Origin: Mycobacterium sp.
GTDB lineage: Bacteria; Actinomycetota; Actinomycetes; Mycobacteriales; Mycobacteriaceae
DNA: 51,813 nucleotides
Assembly: GCA_025965895.1 (NCBI GenBank)
Contig: JAOPWC010000168.1
Location: 1-51,813 of the forward strand
Reading direction: 5' to 3'
In this document: in pieces, positions 50,016 through 51,813 of the stretch
Layout: each line of letters starts with the position of its first letter
How positions within the stretch are numbered: the stretch's first letter is position 1
Translations under genes and position numbers: made by a program
The notes under the pieces: model-generated
What the model was told of the DNA's origin: nothing
The model's input: the letters and a program-made list of their open reading frames with translations, nothing else
Databases searched by the model: none

Positions 50016-51813
50016 GTGTTATGGCGCGGTACGGTCGCGCCGCCCGGGGGTGCGTTTCAGCGGCTGGGCCGCTTGGTGGTGCGCCGACCGCTGGTCGTCA
50101 TCGGTTTCTGGGTCGCCACCGCGGCTGTGTTGTTCTTGACTCTTCCTTCCTTGGCGAAGATCGCCGGAGAGCGGCCGCCTGAATTCCTGCCTGCAGACTC
50201 CCAGGTTTCGGTAGCCGGCGAGCAGATGAATAAGGCGTTCAACGAGCCCAACAGCGAGAACATCTTGCTTGTCGGGTTGAGCGATGAAATGGGCTTGACC
50301 CTGGCAGACGAAGCCGTCTACCGCCGGGTGGTCGACAACCTGCGCGCCGCTAGTCACCAAGTCGTGGAGGTGCAGGACTTCATCACCACGCCACCGCTGC
50401 GGGAGGTGATGACCAGCAAGGACCGAAAGGCCTGGAACCTGCCGGTCGGCATCGCCGGTACGCTGGCCACCCCTGAAGGGAACGAGGCGACAAACCGAGC
50501 CATCGAGATCGTCAAGGAGACGACCAAAGGCACCGCGCTGACTGCCAACCTCTCCGGACCCGCCGCAACCGTTGGTGACATGACCGCCATCGGCGAGCGT
50601 GACGTACACGTGGTCGAAACGGCGACGGCGCTCTTGGTGGTGGCGATCTTGTTGCTGGTCTACCGAAACCCGCTCACGATGATCGTGCCCTTGGCGACCA
50701 TCGGAATTTCGCTGGTGATCGCGCAGCAGACCATCGCCGGGCTCGCACAGCTGGGTATGAACATCACTTCCCAGGCCATCGTCTTGATCACCGGCATGAT
50801 GCTCGGCGCGGGAACCGACTATGCCGTTTTCTTCATCAGCCGCTACCACGAGTCGATCCGGCGCGGCTCGGATTCCGATGAGGCCGTTGTCTCGGCGCTC
50901 TCGTCCCTCGGCAAGGTGATCGCCGCGTCTGCGGGCACCGTGGCGATCACGTTCCTCGGCATGAGCTTCGCCAAGCTGGGTGTCTTCTCGACCATTGGGC
51001 CTGCCCTGGCCGTCACCGTTGCCATCGGCTTTTTGGCATCGATCACGCTGTTGCCCGCGGTGGTCGTGCTCGCCGGTCGTCGCGGGTGGGTGAAGCCGAG
51101 ACGTGAACTCACCAGCCGTTTTTGGCGGCGGTCTGGGATTCACATCGTCCGCCGCCCGGTGACCCATTTGGCGGCCAGCCTCATCATTCTGATCATCATT
51201 GCCGGTTGCGTCGGCTTTGTGAAATTCAACTACGACGACCGCAAGAACGTGCCTGCTTCGGCCGAAAGCAACATCGGATACGCGGCGATGGCTCGCCATT
51301 TCCCAGTGAATGAAAGCGTTCAGCAACTCCTCCTGGTGCAGTCTCCGCACGATTTGCGGACGCCGGAAGCGCTGGCCGATCTCGAGCAGATGGCGCGACG
51401 CGTAAGCCAGCTGCCCGGCATCGCCGCGGTACGTGGCATCACCCGGCCCACCGGCGAGACGCTCGAACAAGCGAAGACGACCTATCAGGCCGGGCAGATC
51501 GGCGACAAGCTCAACGAGGCGTCATCGCAGATCGCCAGCAAAGACGGTGACCTTGACCGCTTGGCCGGCGGTGCTAACCAGCTTGCCGACACTCTCGGGG
51601 ACGTGCGCGGTGGCATGGTTCAAGCGGTGTCCTCCATCAGCGGATTGGCTGACGCCTTGACGCAGATGCAGAACCGGTTCGGCGGAACCACTACGCTCGC
51701 TCAGATCGACAAGGCCGCGAAACTGGTCACGAATATGCAATCCCTCGACGACGCCTTGGGCGTCAATCTCGCCCAAGTCGACGATGTCTACCGTGGGGCG
51801 GCCCCGATGCTCA
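50016..51813 (+). CDS. MmpL-family RND transporter (cut by window edge)
   Basis: The first 599 codons of a protein normally near 950-1000 residues. Membrane segment 1 is in RRPLVVIGFWVATAAVLFLT. The periplasmic loop starts SQVSVAGEQMNKAFNEP. Segments 2-6 include ITGMMLGAGTDYAVFFISRY with the MmpL GTDY proton-relay motif, and SLGKVIAASAGTVAITFLGM. A coiled-coil-rich periplasmic region follows (EASSQIASKDGDLDRLAGGA). Start GTG 50016 lacks a good ribosome site; ATG 50021 has a better N-terminus but is out of frame, so a frameshift near the G5 run at 50046-50050 is possible. Exports a lipid or siderophore-type molecule; no MmpS gene is adjacent upstream. Confidence 0.93.
   Translation, partial: MLWRGTVAPPGGAFQRLGRLVVRRPLVVIGFWVATAAVLFLTLPSLAKIAGERPPEFLPADSQVSVAGEQMNKAFNEPNSENILLVGLSDEMGLTLADEAVYRRVVDNLRAASHQVVEVQDFITTPPLREVMTSKDRKAWNLPVGIAGTLATPEGNEATNRAIEIVKETTKGTALTANLSGPAATVGDMTAIGERDVHVVETATALLVVAILLLVYRNPLTMIVPLATIGISLVIAQQTIAGLAQLGMNITSQAIVLITGMMLGAGTDYAVFFISRYHESIRRGSDSDEAVVSALSSLGKVIAASAGTVAITFLGMSFAKLGVFSTIGPALAVTVAIGFLASITLLPAVVVLAGRRGWVKPRRELTSRFWRRSGIHIVRRPVTHLAASLIILIIIAGCVGFVKFNYDDRKNVPASAESNIGYAAMARHFPVNESVQQLLLVQSPHDLRTPEALADLEQMARRVSQLPGIAAVRGITRPTGETLEQAKTTYQAGQIGDKLNEASSQIASKDGDLDRLAGGANQLADTLGDVRGGMVQAVSSISGLADALTQMQNRFGGTTTLAQIDKAAKLVTNMQSLDDALGVNLAQVDDVYRGAAPML

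Noticed and set aside
50019..51470. Open minus-strand frame of 483 codons
   Set aside because: Lies antisense to the MmpL gene; its histidine- and arginine-rich composition with no motif is a typical GC-rich shadow.

Overview
The window comes from a high-GC actinobacterium, almost certainly a nontuberculous Mycobacterium. The evidence is a run of proteins close to M. tuberculosis families: a GarA-type FHA protein, an Rv2001-type acyl-ACP thioesterase, an Rv0577/Cfp32-type double-glyoxalase protein, a DUF4193 protein close to Rv2699c, recC-recB-recD in mycobacterial order, and an MmpL transporter. Many GTG and TTG starts and 4-base start/stop overlaps fit as well. No rRNA, tRNA, insertion sequence or CRISPR array was seen.

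Region 1 (1-19 kb) is a catabolic island. Minus-strand genes encode an MBL-fold enzyme (cut by the edge), a frameshifted DUF302 protein, a conserved protein, a TetR regulator, a lipocalin-like protein, a CaiB-type CoA-transferase and an enoyl-CoA hydratase. Plus-strand genes encode three alpha/beta hydrolases (one shortened), an MBL hydrolase, an NTF2-like protein, a zinc-free MDR reductase, a TPP 2-keto-acid decarboxylase, a fumarylacetoacetate-hydrolase (FAH) family protein, a group A flavin monooxygenase, a glyoxalase/extradiol-like (VOC) protein and a 925-residue LuxR-type ATPase regulator. The set suggests hydroxylation, ring or C-C cleavage and CoA-dependent processing of an unknown cyclic compound. 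Five copies of a 41-bp direct-repeat element lie before five transcription units here and were not noticed elsewhere, so they probably mark one regulon; the LuxR-type protein is the obvious candidate regulator. The island also holds many relics: a gutted MBL gene, an SDR fragment, two FAH fragments and a monooxygenase 5' scar.

Region 2 (19-35 kb) is accessory DNA of low gene density. It has an MFS transporter, small secreted proteins sharing one type of signal peptide, an AraC regulator, a PapA/condensation-like protein with a lost catalytic motif, a membrane protein, an operon of thioesterase plus GarA paralogue, a TetR repressor divergent from a leaderless gene, a lipoprotein and a second flavin monooxygenase. 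A ~74-nt leader element occurs five times here (19.2, 20.8, 22.0, 22.3 and 31.5 kb), mostly before the small secreted protein genes.

Region 3 (35-51.8 kb) looks like core chromosome: DEAD-box helicase, transglutaminase-like protein, zinc-ribbon protein, the recC-recB-recD operon with a terminator, a Cfp32-type protein with a decayed upstream gene, a DUF4193 protein with a terminator, and an MmpL gene running off the right edge.
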